Counted from the first letter of the stretch, positions 1 through 12,930 are shown. The stretch is DNA of 64,000 bases from Juglans regia (GCF_001411555.2 NC_049910.1:34883250-34947249); one strand, 5' to 3'. Notes: generated from the sequence alone by a model not told the origin. Translations and numbers: made by a program.

Positions 1-1819
1 TCCGATTGTTCGCCACTCCGGGACTAGGTAAGATACACATGAGCTTTAGTCTTGTAACCATTGCTTATATTTGTGTTTTGTGCATTGATGTTTGCTGAAA
101 ATGTGTCGGTGTTTGCTAGAGATGTTTGTTGTCTCTATTTGTATGTTAGAATCGATAAGTTATGTAAACTTATGGTGGGTTGATATGTGGAAGTTCTCTT
201 GATTGTAATGTTGTAGATCAATGAAGGAATGGACTAATTGCTAATGTGATGTGTGTTTGATATGTCAGTTTGTGGGCTGTTTGGTTATTTGACATGTCAA
301 GAATAAGTTTGTTTGACTTGAAATTATAAGTTGTTTGCTTGACATATGGGTGTTGATTGGTTTAGCGAAGTTGAGGAATGTATGGATATATAGGCTGTTT
401 GTTTGACATGTTGGAAGCAAGAGTAGGTTGTTTGGTTGTTGGACGTGTCGATTTGACATGTCAGGATAAATGTAGGTTGTTTGTTGGTTTGATAAATTAA
501 GAGTGAGTTTGTTTTTGAACGTGTGAGTTGTTTGGTTGTCGGGCTTGTGGTGTATGGTTAAAAGAATCTGAAGAGGTACTTGGACTAAAATATTGGTGTA
601 ATGAGTTTTGTGCTTGTGCTATGCTCACAAATTGAGACATTATGATGGATTTGTGTGTGTTGAAATATAGTTTGGAATTATCGAATTTTGTTATTTAGAT
701 ACTTAGGTAGATTATTAACAAGGTAGTGGATTTTCATTGTGATATTGCTAGAATTCAAGTTCAAGGCCTAGGTAATTCTCTTCAAGAGTTAGGTAAGCGG
801 TATTTCTATGCTAGAGTTTGCCAAAATGGACCGGGGTTGATTTTATGAAAAACGTGCACATTTTGTTATGAAACATTTGAAAACAAGTTTGGTCATTTTC
901 CTGCATGACTCACTGTATTTGAATAAGAAAAGAAAATTATTTTTGTCATGATTGGTGTAGACATGAGCAAATATTTGGCATTTTGTTCTCAACTGTGTGC
1001 TCTTGTATATGAAATATGAAAACCTCTAGCATGACATTTTGTTTCTGGTCCAACCTTACCATAGGTGTAAAACTGTGGCCTTTGTTATCGTGTTGGTACA
1101 AATATATCTGTTTCTGAGTGCACTCATTTTGAAAACAAAGTAGTTTTCTACGTGATCTTTCGTGTGTACATACTCGGTGCTCCAAGAATGATAAGGGGAA
1201 GATATCACTTTTGTTTCTGCCTGATTTGACTACCGGAGATAGCATAACCCTACCATAAGGGTTAAATATGGAATATGTTCTGATATGATAATGCACAGTT
1301 TGCAATGCCAAAAGACTTTTGTATATAAATATTTCTAAATTGTTGCTTTGAATTATATGTTTTATTCTACATTCTGTAACTGACTCATGTTTATATATTG
1401 TTATATGTTCACTACTTACTGAGTTACTAACCCAATTACATTCAATATTTCAGATGAGTTTGATGATACAACTAGAGATCAAGATTAGGAAGCATGGGTG
1501 AGACTAGTTGGGCATAGTGGATAAAGTATCAAAGGGTAGTATGGTTTGTGGGAGAGACTTTTTTAGTAGATTAGTCTTATTCTGTTGACTTGATATTTGG
1601 GTTGTTGATGTTTTTATTAAGAATTAGTGGAGTTGTTGATTAATTATGTTAAAATATTTCCTTGATGTTCTTGTAGAGAAACATGTTTGTTGAGTTTGAA
1701 TAAGTGATATTATGCTTTATGGAGCCTTTGAATTATATATATATATGTATGTATTGTTGGGAGACGATTTTTAAGTGACTGGAAGTAACTCACTGACCCT
1801 CAGGGTATGAGGTGTTATA
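1..1819 (+). mobile_element. 3' part of a gypsy-type LTR, cut by the window start
   Basis: The segment ends in GGTGTTATA, a decayed form of the GGTGTTACA end common to plant gypsy LTRs. Two bases later comes TGGTATCAGA (1822-1831), the usual primer-binding site complementary to initiator tRNA-Met. Around 170 bp that look like the start of the internal region follow, and then the element breaks off near 1991. No coding domain is visible. The LTR start lies left of the window. The exon-like splice motifs near 35 and 1452 are not convincing as a gene. Confidence 0.5.
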
Positions 1820-1991
1820 GTTGGTATCAGAATCAGGTTTGAGAGTCTGCAGACTTTAAAAATAATTTTGATGAGATCTAACATTTTAGAACTCTACGAA
1901 CTTCAAGAGATGATTTTGATGATATTTAAGGTTTTAGAATCTGCAGACTTATGGAATGTGTCCTAAGAAATATGAGGTTTTGATAAGATTT
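1820..1991 (+). mobile_element. Start of gypsy internal region, truncated
   Basis: Contains the primer-binding site at 1822-1833 and a short non-coding leader with two similar blocks built on TCTGCAGACTT. After about 1991 the sequence changes to MITE-type repeats, so the rest of the retrotransposon is missing. Confidence 0.4.
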
Positions 1992-2139
1992 AAGCTATAT
2001 TTGGTTGTTGAGCCAAACTTAACTCATCTCAATTCATCTTAAACCAGTCATTGATGAGACTTACTACTTTTTCAATTTTTCATAAAAAAGTTAAGCTCAA
2101 CTCAACCTACTTTATACTTTTCAACCTAAAAAGTGACCA

Positions 2140-2250
2140 ACTACTTACTGTGAAAATGATTATTTTCTACTAAAATGAAGTCTGTTTTTGTCACAAATAG
2201 TCATTCTTGTCATAAATAATCCATCACAAATACTCGTTTTTCTTGTAGTG
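2140..2250. mobile_element. Degenerate CACTA-type MITE
   Basis: The right end reads TTTTTCTTGTAGTG, the inverse of the CACTACAAGAAAA terminus of En/Spm-like elements. The interior (GTCACAAATAGTCA, GTCATAAATAATC) matches the better preserved copy at 58109-58229. The left terminus is eroded. Confidence 0.45.
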
Positions 2251-2259
2251 GATGTTTTG

Positions 2260-4199
2260 AACAATTCTATTTTGGATGTTCAGTACTTGAGCCTTTCTAA
2301 AGGTTTTAGCAAGGTTTTTTCATGCATTGCTATTATCAAAGTAGATTTATAGCGGCCCTTTTCAATTTGCTTCCTAAAATACTTTCTTTTTAATTAGTTT
2401 GAATCCAATTTGAAAATTCTCAAATTAGTGCTCAAAGGTTATACTTTGAGCACTAATTAAATCAAAATTAGTTAACCGAGTTTGTTTTAAAATCAAATTG
2501 ACTCACATGGTTTTTAATTGAGCTTTTTACTATGATGATTTCAAAATGATTGTGCAACGTTTACTCATTCCACAACTGTATGTAATATTACTCTTGCTAT
2601 AAAAGTCTATGGAAATAACTAATTTGATAATCTCACAAATCATCATTTCTCTTATAGCAAACCGTTAAAAATGTCACATCAACACCAGCGACAACTTAAC
2701 AATTAATCATTTGACAATCCACAAGTGCATTAACATGTATAAAAGTTAAAACAATGTAAAATAGTATAATATATAGTTATTGTTGTGCATTGCTTATATC
2801 AAAGTAGATTTATAGTGGCCCTTTATGTGATATACCACTTGAATTTTATACGAAACTCAATGAGCTTGTACTATTGTTTTGAATAAAAAATTAATACCTT
2901 TTTTTTAATTGTTATCCAAATTAACTGTTCTTGAGAGAAAGGCTAGCTGCGTAGTGTTGCATTGTTGTCATTGCCTCCGGTTAGCAACACATCTACCTTC
3001 AAGCTTTCATTTCTTTCACTTTAGGCACTTCCAATGCATGTTTCATGTCTTTTTAGAAATCTTGTGCAATCTGCTATAAGTCAATGCCAATTTAATGAAA
3101 GTTTTTTCCATTCTTTCTAGCTTTCCTCTTAGGGTAGTGCTAAATGTACTTACACTTTTATTTACAAGATTCATTCTGTTAGTTTTTTTTTTTAAATTTA
3201 AGTTTTAAATTTCATAATTTCTAGCTTATCAATAATTGATATGTGGAGAAATAAATAATTTGTAAATTTTTCTTAAATGCATTTAGCATTATTCATATAT
3301 ATATATATATATATATATAATATCATACAACGAAGAAGAATACCAATAAGTTGCTTGAATTGCCCTAATCTAGGTTTATGTAAATGAGTTGAAGGCCTAA
3401 TAGAAGACTTTCTCCCGTGATTGTTAGTAATAAAAACATGAGGCAACATTGCTATGAAGAGTAAGAACACAACGGTATGGTGTTGATACTGCAATATGTG
3501 CAAGTCAACTTATTATTTTGAATGGCGTGGTTGTCACTAGGAGTCGAATAAAAGAGAAAAGGAAGACAAGAAGACATATATATAAAGAGAGCATCGTCAA
3601 GTGGAGCGATAGCGATGCAAACCTCATTCACTAATTGGGATAGGGCACAAAAAAAAATGTGGTTTGGAAAAAATAAAGCATTAAAAGGCTTTGTAAATGC
3701 ATACACGAGATAAAAAGAAGTCAAGAACTATTGGTGAGAGCCCTATGAAAGAGGAGAGGCTCCTCCTCCTCCTCACTGGATCAGCAATGAGAAGATGATT
3801 TGAAAGTAAAAGTTTAGGGGGAACCAGTAGAGAGAAGATCAGAGAAAGCGAGAGTGGCATTAAATTTTGAGGAAATTATAGGTTTAGAACAAGCCAAGTC
3901 ATGTATTGAACAAAAACATTTCTATGTCTATTGGTATAATATTTATCACTAGCATATCTCTATGGACTTCTCACTCTCTTATGATGTTTTGAAATTCTAA
4001 GTGGGTTTAAATTATGAATTTTAGTTGGTGTGCTTTTAATATGAACTTCTCACTCTCTTATGATTTTTTGAAAATGATCAAATCACCTACCATCTCTTCA
4101 AGGAAACAGTCGTTGTTCTATATATATAGTCTGAGGATGCAAAATACATCTACCAGCCCTTTACCCTCTAAGATTGATAATTTTTTGTACAGTCACTTA
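2260..4199. other. Gene-free AT-rich stretch
   Basis: No gene seen. It holds a short direct repeat, ATCAAAGTAGATTTATAG plus GGCCC, near 2336 and 2796, and a (TA)n tract at about 3294-3319. The block at 3140-3290 is related to 54470-54635, and the block at 2560-2700 is related to 55380-55500; both look like dispersed non-coding repeats. The ORFs here are short and lack family features. Confidence 0.5.
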
Positions 4200-4382
4200 A
4201 GAGACGTTTGGATTTGCAGGACATCTTAGTTCATCTTAACTCATCTCAACTCATCTCACTACTATTCATTACTATTTAGTAACTTTAACTAACAAATCTC
4301 ACTATTATTCACAACTCATCTCATTACTATTCACAATCCATCTCAACTCATCTCAAGTCATCTTCGAATCCAAACATCTCCT
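4200..4382. mobile_element. MITE with GAGACGTTTGGATT inverted ends
   Basis: Left terminus GAGACGTTTGGATT (4201-4214) and right terminus AATCCAAACATCTC (4367-4380) are near-perfect inverted repeats. The interior is made of repeated CTCAACTCATCTC-type units. About 180 bp, non-coding. Confidence 0.65.
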
Positions 4383-5304
4383 AAATGTGTATTAATATTG
4401 GGGAGAACAATGAGCTAACAGCATTAATGCCGACTTGCAATACATAAGTAGCTAGATCATGCAATATGTACCATAATCTATTCTCAAGTCGGTGTGTATA
4501 AGAACACACATAGTAAATTATTTATATGACATAATTTGATTTAAAATATAAGTTTTAAAAGTTAAATCTAACGAATCAAATCTTACCATTTAATTGATGT
4601 GAATTGTATGTTCTACCTACCGACTTAAAAATAGTATAACTTTGATAAAAACCCTAATTATATATTCAATGATGGTATTGCTTATAGTGTGGATAATTCC
4701 TTAGAAAGTTTAGGAAAATATAATATTGATATAATAACTAATCTATTTATAATTATAGTATAATTCTTGAGAGTATTTGATCATGAGCATTTTCCATCGT
4801 TCAAATCTCACATTATGTGCATATTGTGAGATTCGAGATCTTAAACTCATATGTATAGTTCGTTTATACATAGAAGTGTCTCTAGATCTTAAACGTTGGC
4901 GAGATAAAAAAAATGAAAGAAACTTATCTCTCTGTTGACGCTTTCAATGTCTAATCAGTTGACCTGAAAGCCCACATGATAAATTATTGTTCAGTGATTT
5001 TTATTTTCATCATTTTCTTGAAATGAAAAGGAAAGTGCATGAAAGGGAGTTAAAGTGGGCATGGAGTAAAATATATAGGGTGGAAATTAAAGAGATCAGT
5101 GCAGTGCTTGTCTTGAAGCGACGTCTTGAACGTTAGACAAAAAGCAGAACTAACAGTTCTTAAGAAAGATGTATGTATGTGTGTGTCGTGTGTGTATACA
5201 AACGGGACCCATCACCCTTCTCAACGTAACTCAAATCTACGAAAGAACTAATAAGACAGAAACAACGCATCTACTTGCTATTCACGTAATCATATCACTC
5301 GCCC

Positions 5305-5353
<49 letters not shown>

Positions 5354-5878
5354 ACAACTAGACTACTAGTCAAGTTTTAAGTTTTTGTGCCGTGTATTAA
5401 TTAAAGTCGTTAACTTATTTGCGACGAGCATATACATGGAAATAAGCAGATATTGACTAACTAGATTGCAGAAGGGCTTCCCTTGATGATCATGACCGTG
5501 AAAGCCCAAGTCCATTTCTCCAATTCCCAGTACCGAGAGAAAAATTAGGCATTCTGCAACAGAATTATACATATCTGGATCTCTTCTGGTATACTTTCAT
5601 AAATTAATGCTGCAAACTTCTATATAGTAATTGTGAAATTGTATCTGACCTTCCATTTTAAAGGTTTTTATTCTGAGCTAGCTAGCTAGCTTTCACTTGA
5701 AGTTAATTAATTTCTGTGATCAGATGAATAATTGGAGAAGGATATAAATTATATGTATGAGTTCATTCTATGGTATATTATATATATATATATATATGTT
5801 TTCAAATCTCAATCTTTAAATCAATGATTGCTTGGTGAAATTAAAGGATATGCCACACGCGATATAAATCATACTAGG

Positions 5879-5914
<36 letters not shown>

Positions 5915-7930
5915 ATGTCTAGTTAGCTAGCTAGAATTTTGAATAAAATAAAAGATAAATAATCAAGTATTTGTAGAGAGAACGTACGTATTTCATTGCA
6001 TGTGCAATTTGACACCTAACGTTTACAAACATATTGCTCTCTCTCTCTCTATATATATATATATGTATGTATATATATCAACATATTAATACAGCAGTAC
6101 GTACTCGTGATCTGAATTCCTCTATCGATAGACGTACTTATCCTCTCCCCACCTTACGATAAATTTGACGCATATATATATATATATGTATATATACATG
6201 GATCGGATAAGTACTTGTGAATACCAGAATGGTCTCATTTTTCACCATTGTGATGAAAACAACAGTTGTTTATTTATAAAGAAACTCCCAAAAAAGGGCA
6301 AGAAAAAAAGGAAAAAGAGAAAGAAGGCTAGCTAGCTGTTGAATCGATAATAAATACACAATGAAGCTGCCAACAGAAAAAGGTGATGGTTTCCCTTCTT
6401 TAAGACACCAAGTTTGTCATGAACCGATACCCGAGTCTGTCTCCTACGTTTCATTTCCCAAGAAGCGTCAGATAGTCGTCATTTACTCTCTTTCTTTTCT
6501 CTAAACTTTTGTTGATGTTGGCTTTTCAACAGCTTACAAAAATCTGTACTATTGACTCTCCACGAAAGATCAGAGATCGAGATGCCAAGGGCACCATTGC
6601 TATTTGCTGATCCGAACTTTTCCAAGGATAGTAACTGATTTTTCAACAACTTCAAAAGCCTCATAAATGCATAAACAAAATCACACAAATGGTAACACTC
6701 CTTCAGGCTTCTCTTTTCCAGGTTTAGTTCGCCTCGAATATGCAGGTATCTGGGTCATCATGATTGTGGCAAGATTGGACGATGATGATCATGATATGCA
6801 TTAATCCTAGTAGAGAGACGATCTCTACAAATGCACGCAGTTCTGAGCGAGAAATTCTCGCTCCTTTTCTTTTCTCGTTAATTGTCTCAAAATCTGGTAT
6901 CTATGGCATGCATCCTTTGACTTCTTTCAATATTTTATTCTTCCAGATGTTTCAGCAGCTTCAATAAGTACTAATATTCACGTGTTACCATGCATACAAA
7001 AACAAATGTTATAATTCCCAATACGTCACGAGTACTACTTATTCACAAATAATCTTGAACACGCAGCGTTAATATTATATCAAATATAACAATTAATCCA
7101 GAACGAGGGATAAGATCAAATTGAACAGCACTTCCACTTGTGTTTCAGGTCACGTTAGAATGACTAGATCACATGATGATCATCATCTCTGATCATTTTA
7201 GTTACCAATTCTCATCCTGGTGCGAACGGATCGATGGAATTATCTGTTATTTTTTAATATATATATATATATATAAACACACACACACATAAAGTTAAAC
7301 ATGAAACTTACCCTCTGATCATTACATGACCCTCTCAACATTTTACCTGTATTGGTAAAATGCTGATCCTAGATTGTATCAGATAATGCGCGCCTTTCTT
7401 TTTCATTTTACTTTTAGATGTAGGGTTGTCTTAGGGATATTTAACAACAAAGTAAAGATATATCATACTCTATTTATGGATCTGCTGTTTCGAAACCCTA
7501 GAAAACCTACACCCAGATCTAGCTGTTGCTGGCAACAATTTCACATCTTATAGGTCTTACTGTGCATACCATCTTGTCCACGTGAAATGAACATTCCGGG
7601 GTGATAGAAACTGACCTTCGGTATAGAGTTTGGACAATTAAATCCCATTTTAAAGTACTCTTAATTCGAGATTAGATAGGTGGGTTTCTCTCCGTTTGTG
7701 CGCGTGCGTGAGAGAGAGAGAGAGAGAGAGTCTGTGTGTTCCATGATCGATGTACTTACAAGTGTGGAACTATTTTTTTCCCTGAGCACAACTGCGGGAC
7801 TTGAAGAGAAAAAGAGAACTCAGTACGTACGTAATAGCTAGGTTTTTATTTTTCACAATATTTGGTTTTGGAAAGATATGTATAGTGATTTTCTGAGAGA
7901 TTTCTGATTCAATGCTTGAATCGATCAAAC
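4383..7930. other. Intergenic region with microsatellites
   Basis: No gene recognised. It contains (CT)n at about 5304-5353, (TA)n at about 5782-5800 and 5884-5912, a mixed CT/TA tract near 6038-6070, (TA)n at about 7256-7275 and (GA)n at about 7709-7731. A small inverted repeat, GAGCGAGAA with TTCTCGCTC, lies at 6847-6865. Short ORFs have no recognisable domains. Confidence 0.5.
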
Positions 7931-8404
7931 TATTTTATTTAATTCTTTTGCAAGAGGAAGACTGGAAGAGGCCAGGGGATGTATCTTGGTGATCATCCTC
8001 GAACGAAGCTGCTGCGATAAGGATGCTCAGCTGAAAACCAAATCTGAAACCCATGAAAAAAACAGAAAGAAAGAAAAACCAAACGGAAGGAAACATCCAC
8101 CTCTTAAAATCTATGTAGTTGTGAAGTTTAATGAAATGTAACTAAGAAAACAAATTAGAGACATTTAGTAAGAACAGTACATGGACATAAGATATAGGGT
8201 AAAATGGACGGAGAAGTACCTGAAAGTATGAGAAAGATATATACTGCCCGCGATTTCTAACCTGCACACATATTGGAGAAATCAAAGGAAAGCCTCAGTA
8301 CCAGGAAGGTTTCTCTCATTTAATTGTGTAGAAGAATGGTGCAAGAGATGAACAAGGAGCTAGGAATCATGAGTAGATGCAGCTGACTAGCTGCAGCAAA
8401 TGCT

Positions 8405-8550
8405 GGTTGGGGGGAATGAAGCCTGGTCCGAGAATCATTTAGGGTTCAAATTATGAACTTTTCCAGTACTTGTACCGAAACTTAACCCCGGAAAAGTATC
8501 ATAGAGAATCAACCTCCATGACCTCGAGCCAGACAACATTCCTCTCAACC
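8405..8550 (-). ncRNA. MIR166: miR166 precursor hairpin, downstream copy
   Basis: The mature miR166 sequence (begins TCGGACCAGG, ends CATTCCCC) is on the minus strand at 8411-8431, the 3' arm. The star strand, GGAATGTTGTCTGGC followed by TCGAGG, is at 8522-8542, the 5' arm. Flanking GGTTGAGAGG and CCCCCCAACC extend the stem. The loop region is about 90 nt, longer than in the other hairpin. The arm arrangement matches the MIR166 family. Confidence 0.95.
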
Positions 8551-8671
8551 TAACCTTCACGATCGAGATTAACCATGCACATCGAAGCCCAAAACTTTGA
8601 ATAATTGTGCATTAAACTGGCTGGCCTGAAGAAGACAATATATATCTCCATGAATGAATCGATCGAGTGTG

Positions 8672-8778
8672 TACAAGTTTGAGGGGAATGAAGCCTGGTC
8701 CGAAGCCTCAAGAGTTCCTTTTTACATGAAGAACCTCCATGTGAAAGCCTCGAGCCAGCCAACATTCCCCCCAACATA
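8672..8778 (-). ncRNA. MIR166: miR166 precursor hairpin, upstream copy
   Basis: The mature sequence at 8683-8703 is identical to that of the other hairpin. The star strand at 8748-8768 differs by one base (GGAATGTTGGCTGGC instead of GGAATGTTGTCTGGC). The stem is extended by TGTTGGGGGG against CCCCTCAAAC. The loop is about 44 nt, typical of MIR166. This hairpin comes first in the minus-strand transcript, with about 130 nt between the two precursors. Confidence 0.95.
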
Positions 8779-9110
8779 CACCAAATTACCCTAGCCCCTC
8801 CTCCGCTAGCTCTCCATATCTCTCCCTCTTTGTTTCTGCAAACTGATAACCCTAACCCACGCAGCTTTATAGTAAGAGATCGGAAAGAGTGTTGAAAACA
8901 TATATATTATATATGTATATATATATAAAAAAATATAACACTGACTCATACTGTTGTGTTGGGTTGTGTTGGTTTTGCAATAATACTGATGAGAAGTTCC
9001 TAAATTAGCTTATGCAAAAGGGCATTTAACAAGTAAGATGAACCCAAGGCAGCCGTACCCACTCCCACTCCCACCCAAACTCTGTTCTCTGTCATTTCCC
9101 AAGTGTAATA

Positions 9111-9120
9111 TTTTATAACC
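9111..9120 (-). promoter_or_regulatory. Candidate TATA box for pri-miR166
   Basis: GGTTATAAAA on the minus strand, upstream of both hairpins. An alternative is CTATTTAAATAG at 9219-9230. Placement relies only on position and consensus. Confidence 0.35.
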
Positions 9121-9239
9121 TGCTGCTGCCGGTTAAACAACCGACCTGTTACCTGCTACCACAAGTTGCTCCCTCGGTCAAACACACACAGACACACACA
9201 CAACAAGACAAACTGGCTATTTAAATAGCGCTTGACACG

Positions 9240-11620
9240 AGACACCTCTGCCTTTATTGCGATTCTTCATCATTACCTTATTATTTTTAGCTTTTCCCAT
9301 CCCTACTTTCAAACTCACCCCTGTACGACCCCCCTATGCCCGCACGCTCAGGGTGACTACCTTTTCCTTTTTCCTTCTTCTTTTCTTTTTTTCAAAACAT
9401 ATGGCGCTAGCTTCCCTTTCATGTCATTTCCTCAGGGTGACTCTTTAATCTTCTTTTAAGTACTGTTCCTCAACTCAGTTTTAATAATGAGTAACATGTA
9501 ACTGTAGTAATTTTTTTAAAAATGATTATGTAATATTTATATATTTTATAATTATATGTATAATTACTCTTTAATAATATATCATTATGATCTCTATTGA
9601 GAATGACTTTGTTGAAACAACCTGTCTTTCTTTATCTTCTCTATGTTTTTTTTGTTTTTATTTCAACAAACATGACTTCATATATAAAGATTAATATATT
9701 GATCATGAGGTTTAAGGAATTCTGTGCACAATCAATTCTGCAATATTCAAACCATAATCTGGCTCCCTCTCCTTGTCTCAATCGATATAGAAAGTATGCA
9801 GGTGATGTGTACCACATTTATTATGTTATGAATTTATGTGCATGACAAAGCAAGCAGGTTATAAGGGGGCCGGGAGGGAAATTAGGGAAGGGTAGGTCAA
9901 AAGATGTTGGATAAACGAAGAGAAACCGGAGACATGACATATATGCATGCATGCAGGACAAAAATAAATAGCTAGAGAATCAAAGCAGAAACAAACACGA
10001 AAATAAAAAAGATCAAAATTGGTATAGAATGAACTAGAATTCTGAACTTGTTTCAAATTCTTTATTATTTCCCTCAATTTCATTACCTGATCTTGTTCCT
10101 CTCTCTCTCTCTCTCTATCCATTCAAATAATTACTGTTTTCCTTCTGCATTGCTTCTCTCATCATTTATTACGTTAGAGAGATACTTTAATGAAGATTCT
10201 CTGCCGATGATGGGTTTAAATACTACGCTCAAAAAAATAATAGTGAAAACAAAAAACATTCCCTCTCGAGTAAGCTGGATTTTCCGGTCCCCTACCACCC
10301 AGTTAATTCTACGTGCGACTGTAAATAAATAAATAAACCCAACTAATCAAACAATAAAGGAAACTAACAAGTACTGATTTTTATTGTAATTATCACAATC
10401 GGAACTCATTATATTTTTAAGAAGAACTGTAGTTATAAAGATGATCTGATTGCTTAATTCTCTTCTGATCTTATATATAGGTCTGAGAAACCTACCTAGC
10501 TAAGGAATAAGCTGGTCTGTCATTAACTTAATAATAATAAATTAAGTGACTTTTAAGTCGGACATTTTTCTCATGATGATCAGTACCGGGCCACCGGCCC
10601 TCAGTTTCGAGCCAAAAGATCCTGATCCATCTCAAGTTCCATTCTTCCTCTAGCACTTAGGATTTAGGACTGATTTCTCATTCGCATGCACTTGTTTTTC
10701 CTGAGACGTCAGATCTATTTAATTGCAACCTAATGGATAAAACATACAAACCAATGTTAACTTCTAAATTGTATAGGATTTGACTACCTTAAAAATTTTG
10801 TTCAAGCTAGCTAGCAGATCGAGCTTAAAGTAAGACTGTTCTTCGTTTGAAGGGATAGAATATATATATATTTCAATACTAAAAATAAATCAATTGCACA
10901 GATCATGGCATGATACTGCATATAATAACATTAAATAACTTTGAAAATTAAAGGACATGATCCAAGTCAAAAAACAAGAAAAAGAGAGATCGAAACCCCT
11001 AGACTTAATATATAATTTGTATTGGATGAATGAATGCAAATTGCAATGATAATATTCATGAAGAATTATATTAATGGAGAATGTTTCTTTCAAGTACTCT
11101 AGTAGTCAACCGGACTAAACCTTAAATATCCCAATTAATTCTAGGATCGACTTTATGAATTGTTGTCAACAATTAAGATCTTTGACTACTTATGTTCTAG
11201 GAGGCACTTGTAAATTATTAAGGATCGATCCATTTATGAAAAACGACCAATTAGTTTTATGCTACCTGTTAAGCCATTGCAACACTTTAAACTGGTCAGG
11301 ACCAGCTAGCTGTTGCATGCACAAAAATTAGTAGAAAAAGGACTAAATTAGGCAAAAGTATGTTTGTTTTTCCCAAGTTATGTGATGAGGAAGGAAATTA
11401 GTACAGATCGATGCAGGATGGCAACCAACCATGCATTAGCCAACCTAATCCAAATTCAATATTTTAATCAAAGGATCAAGTACTCTGACATGCACCTAAA
11501 AAGCTAGCTAGTTACGACCTTGCACTTTCAAATTTTACTTTTACCCATGACGCAATTACTCCAGCAAAACTGCCTCATGCACTCATAAAACCTATTTCTC
11601 TTGGAAAGGTGAGATGCAGT
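9240..11620. other. Intergenic region, no gene seen
   Basis: AT-rich with pyrimidine-rich patches near 9370 and 10100 and scattered AGCTAGCT motifs. The ORFs are short, low complexity and without recognisable domains. Confidence 0.45.
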
Positions 11621-11627
11621 ACCAAAG

Positions 11628-11764
11628 GCTTTGAAAATGTATAAAAAGCGCAAACGGCCTTTTCTCCTTGAGATCATACCAGCTTGTAGCCTAGGTAAAT
11701 AAATAAGTACGTACACAGTGGAAAATGTATCCTAATTTGGTGCAAAAAGTGTACTATTATAACT
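11628..11764. repeat. Direct repeat, copy 1
   Basis: Starts GCTTTGAAAATGTAT and ends GTGTACTATTATAAC. It is repeated with small differences at 12003-12126 about 240 bp further on. The shared core includes AGCTTGTAGCCTAGGTAAA. Non-coding. Confidence 0.7.
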
Positions 11765-12002
11765 TTTTTTTTTAAATGTACTATTATAATTATTTTAAGG
11801 ATTACAATGTTACATCAGAGATTGTTTTATTGCATTATAAATTATTCTATTCTTAAATTTGTATGCATAATATATCATTTATATTATTTAAATTATAAAT
11901 TTAAATTTTTAATTTTTAATTTTTAATTTTTTTAAATTAAATTATACCATATAAATACTTTATTAAATATGTTATATATACCAAATGTCAAAAATAGTTA
12001 AA

Positions 12003-12126
12003 GCTTTGAAAGTGTATTAAAAGCACAAAGGGCCTTTTTCCATTTGATCATAGCTTGTAGCCTAGGTAAACATATACACAGCGGAAAATGTATCCAAATT
12101 TAGTGCAAAAGTGTACTATTATAACT
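12003..12126. repeat. Direct repeat, copy 2
   Basis: Second copy of the block at 11628-11764, slightly shorter. Between the copies lies very AT-rich sequence. It looks like a local duplication. Confidence 0.7.
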
Positions 12127-12579
12127 GTTTTAAGGATTATAGACTACACGTTTATCCTATTTTCATCTCAAGGTAAATGATATAGCTATATTTTATACAG
12201 TGGGATATATGAAAGGATGCTTTGTAACATTACTTTTTTTTTAAATATAATATGATATTTACATTTGTCACCATAAATCATTAGAATTTAACCAAAATCA
12301 GTTCATAAAGGAATTTCTTTTTTTTTTTTTTTCTGAGGATTGATTCTGTTCAGAGCTAAATTGATCAATTTCTATTTTTTTTTTCCAAAATCAGTTGAGG
12401 CTATTTTTGCTTCATTAAACATATTTCCGTGAAAACCTTTTCCCTTAAAATAAACACCATAGTTTTTTTTTTTTTTTTTTACCGCAAATAGATATATATT
12501 TAGTTTTTAGTTTTCATTGCTCGTTATTTATTTATTATTTATCACGAATTCGGTGAAGTTAAGTTATATATGGGGTATA

Positions 12580-12930
12580 GCTGGCACTCGAAACAGTGTC
12601 GTCCGTAAAACACGTCATGGGAAAGACGGCGATTAAGGAAGTAGATATCACAGCCGTTCAGCCCTAGCATCCAACGGCGAAGATCGGTGACGCGAAGACC
12701 GGGCATGTCGGTGTCAGCGGGAGCGGAGGATCGGGAACCGAGGAATAGGAGCCCGACTAACGAGGAGAAGAAAACAACAAATTAATCGCCATGGAACTCG
12801 TTTTGAGGTTCTTTAATGCTCAATATGTACGTCTGGGTCCCACGCATCAGGAGGGGAGCAGAAGCACGTGGATGCTAGCCTGGATTGACAGGCGGTGTAC
12901 GTGGAAGTCTCTTATTGGTTAGAAGGGTGC
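12580..12930. promoter_or_regulatory. GC-richer block with clustered ACGT elements
   Basis: Within AT-rich surroundings this block has four ACGT cores in about 290 bp: CACGTCA (12611-12617), TGTACGTCT (12827-12835), a G-box CACGTG (12865-12870) and TGTACGTGG (12897-12905). A CCAAT box (ATTGG, 12913-12917) and CCAACGGC near 12671 are also present. Such clusters mark bZIP or bHLH-bound plant promoters. No ORF follows on either strand, so the gene it would drive is unknown; it may belong to a non-coding transcript or a lost gene. Confidence 0.35.

Larger units (their letters stand above)
7930..9120 (-). ncRNA. MIR166: pri-miR166 transcription unit (limits inferred)
   Basis: Two miR166 hairpins lie in tandem on the minus strand, so they are probably carried on one primary transcript. 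A TATA-like GGTTATAAAA (minus strand, 9111-9120) sits about 340 bp upstream of the first hairpin; a second candidate, CTATTTAAATAG, is at 9219-9230. An AATAAA on the minus strand at 7934-7939 could serve as polyadenylation signal. No ORF of note is inside. miR166 directs cleavage of HD-ZIP III mRNAs, which control leaf polarity, vascular patterning and meristem function. The hairpins are seen directly; the transcript ends are inference. Confidence 0.6.

Noticed and set aside
1452..1490. Exon-like block after TTTCAG near the left end
   Set aside because: It sits inside the gypsy LTR and no partner exon continues the frame.
6361..6380. TGAAGCTGCCAACAG resembling the start of miR167
   Set aside because: Only the first 11 or so bases agree with miR167 and no complementary star arm lies nearby.
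9232..9459. 75-codon ORF upstream of the MIR166 locus
   Set aside because: Phe/Ser-rich low-complexity translation of a pyrimidine-rich tract, with a second overlapping frame of equal quality.
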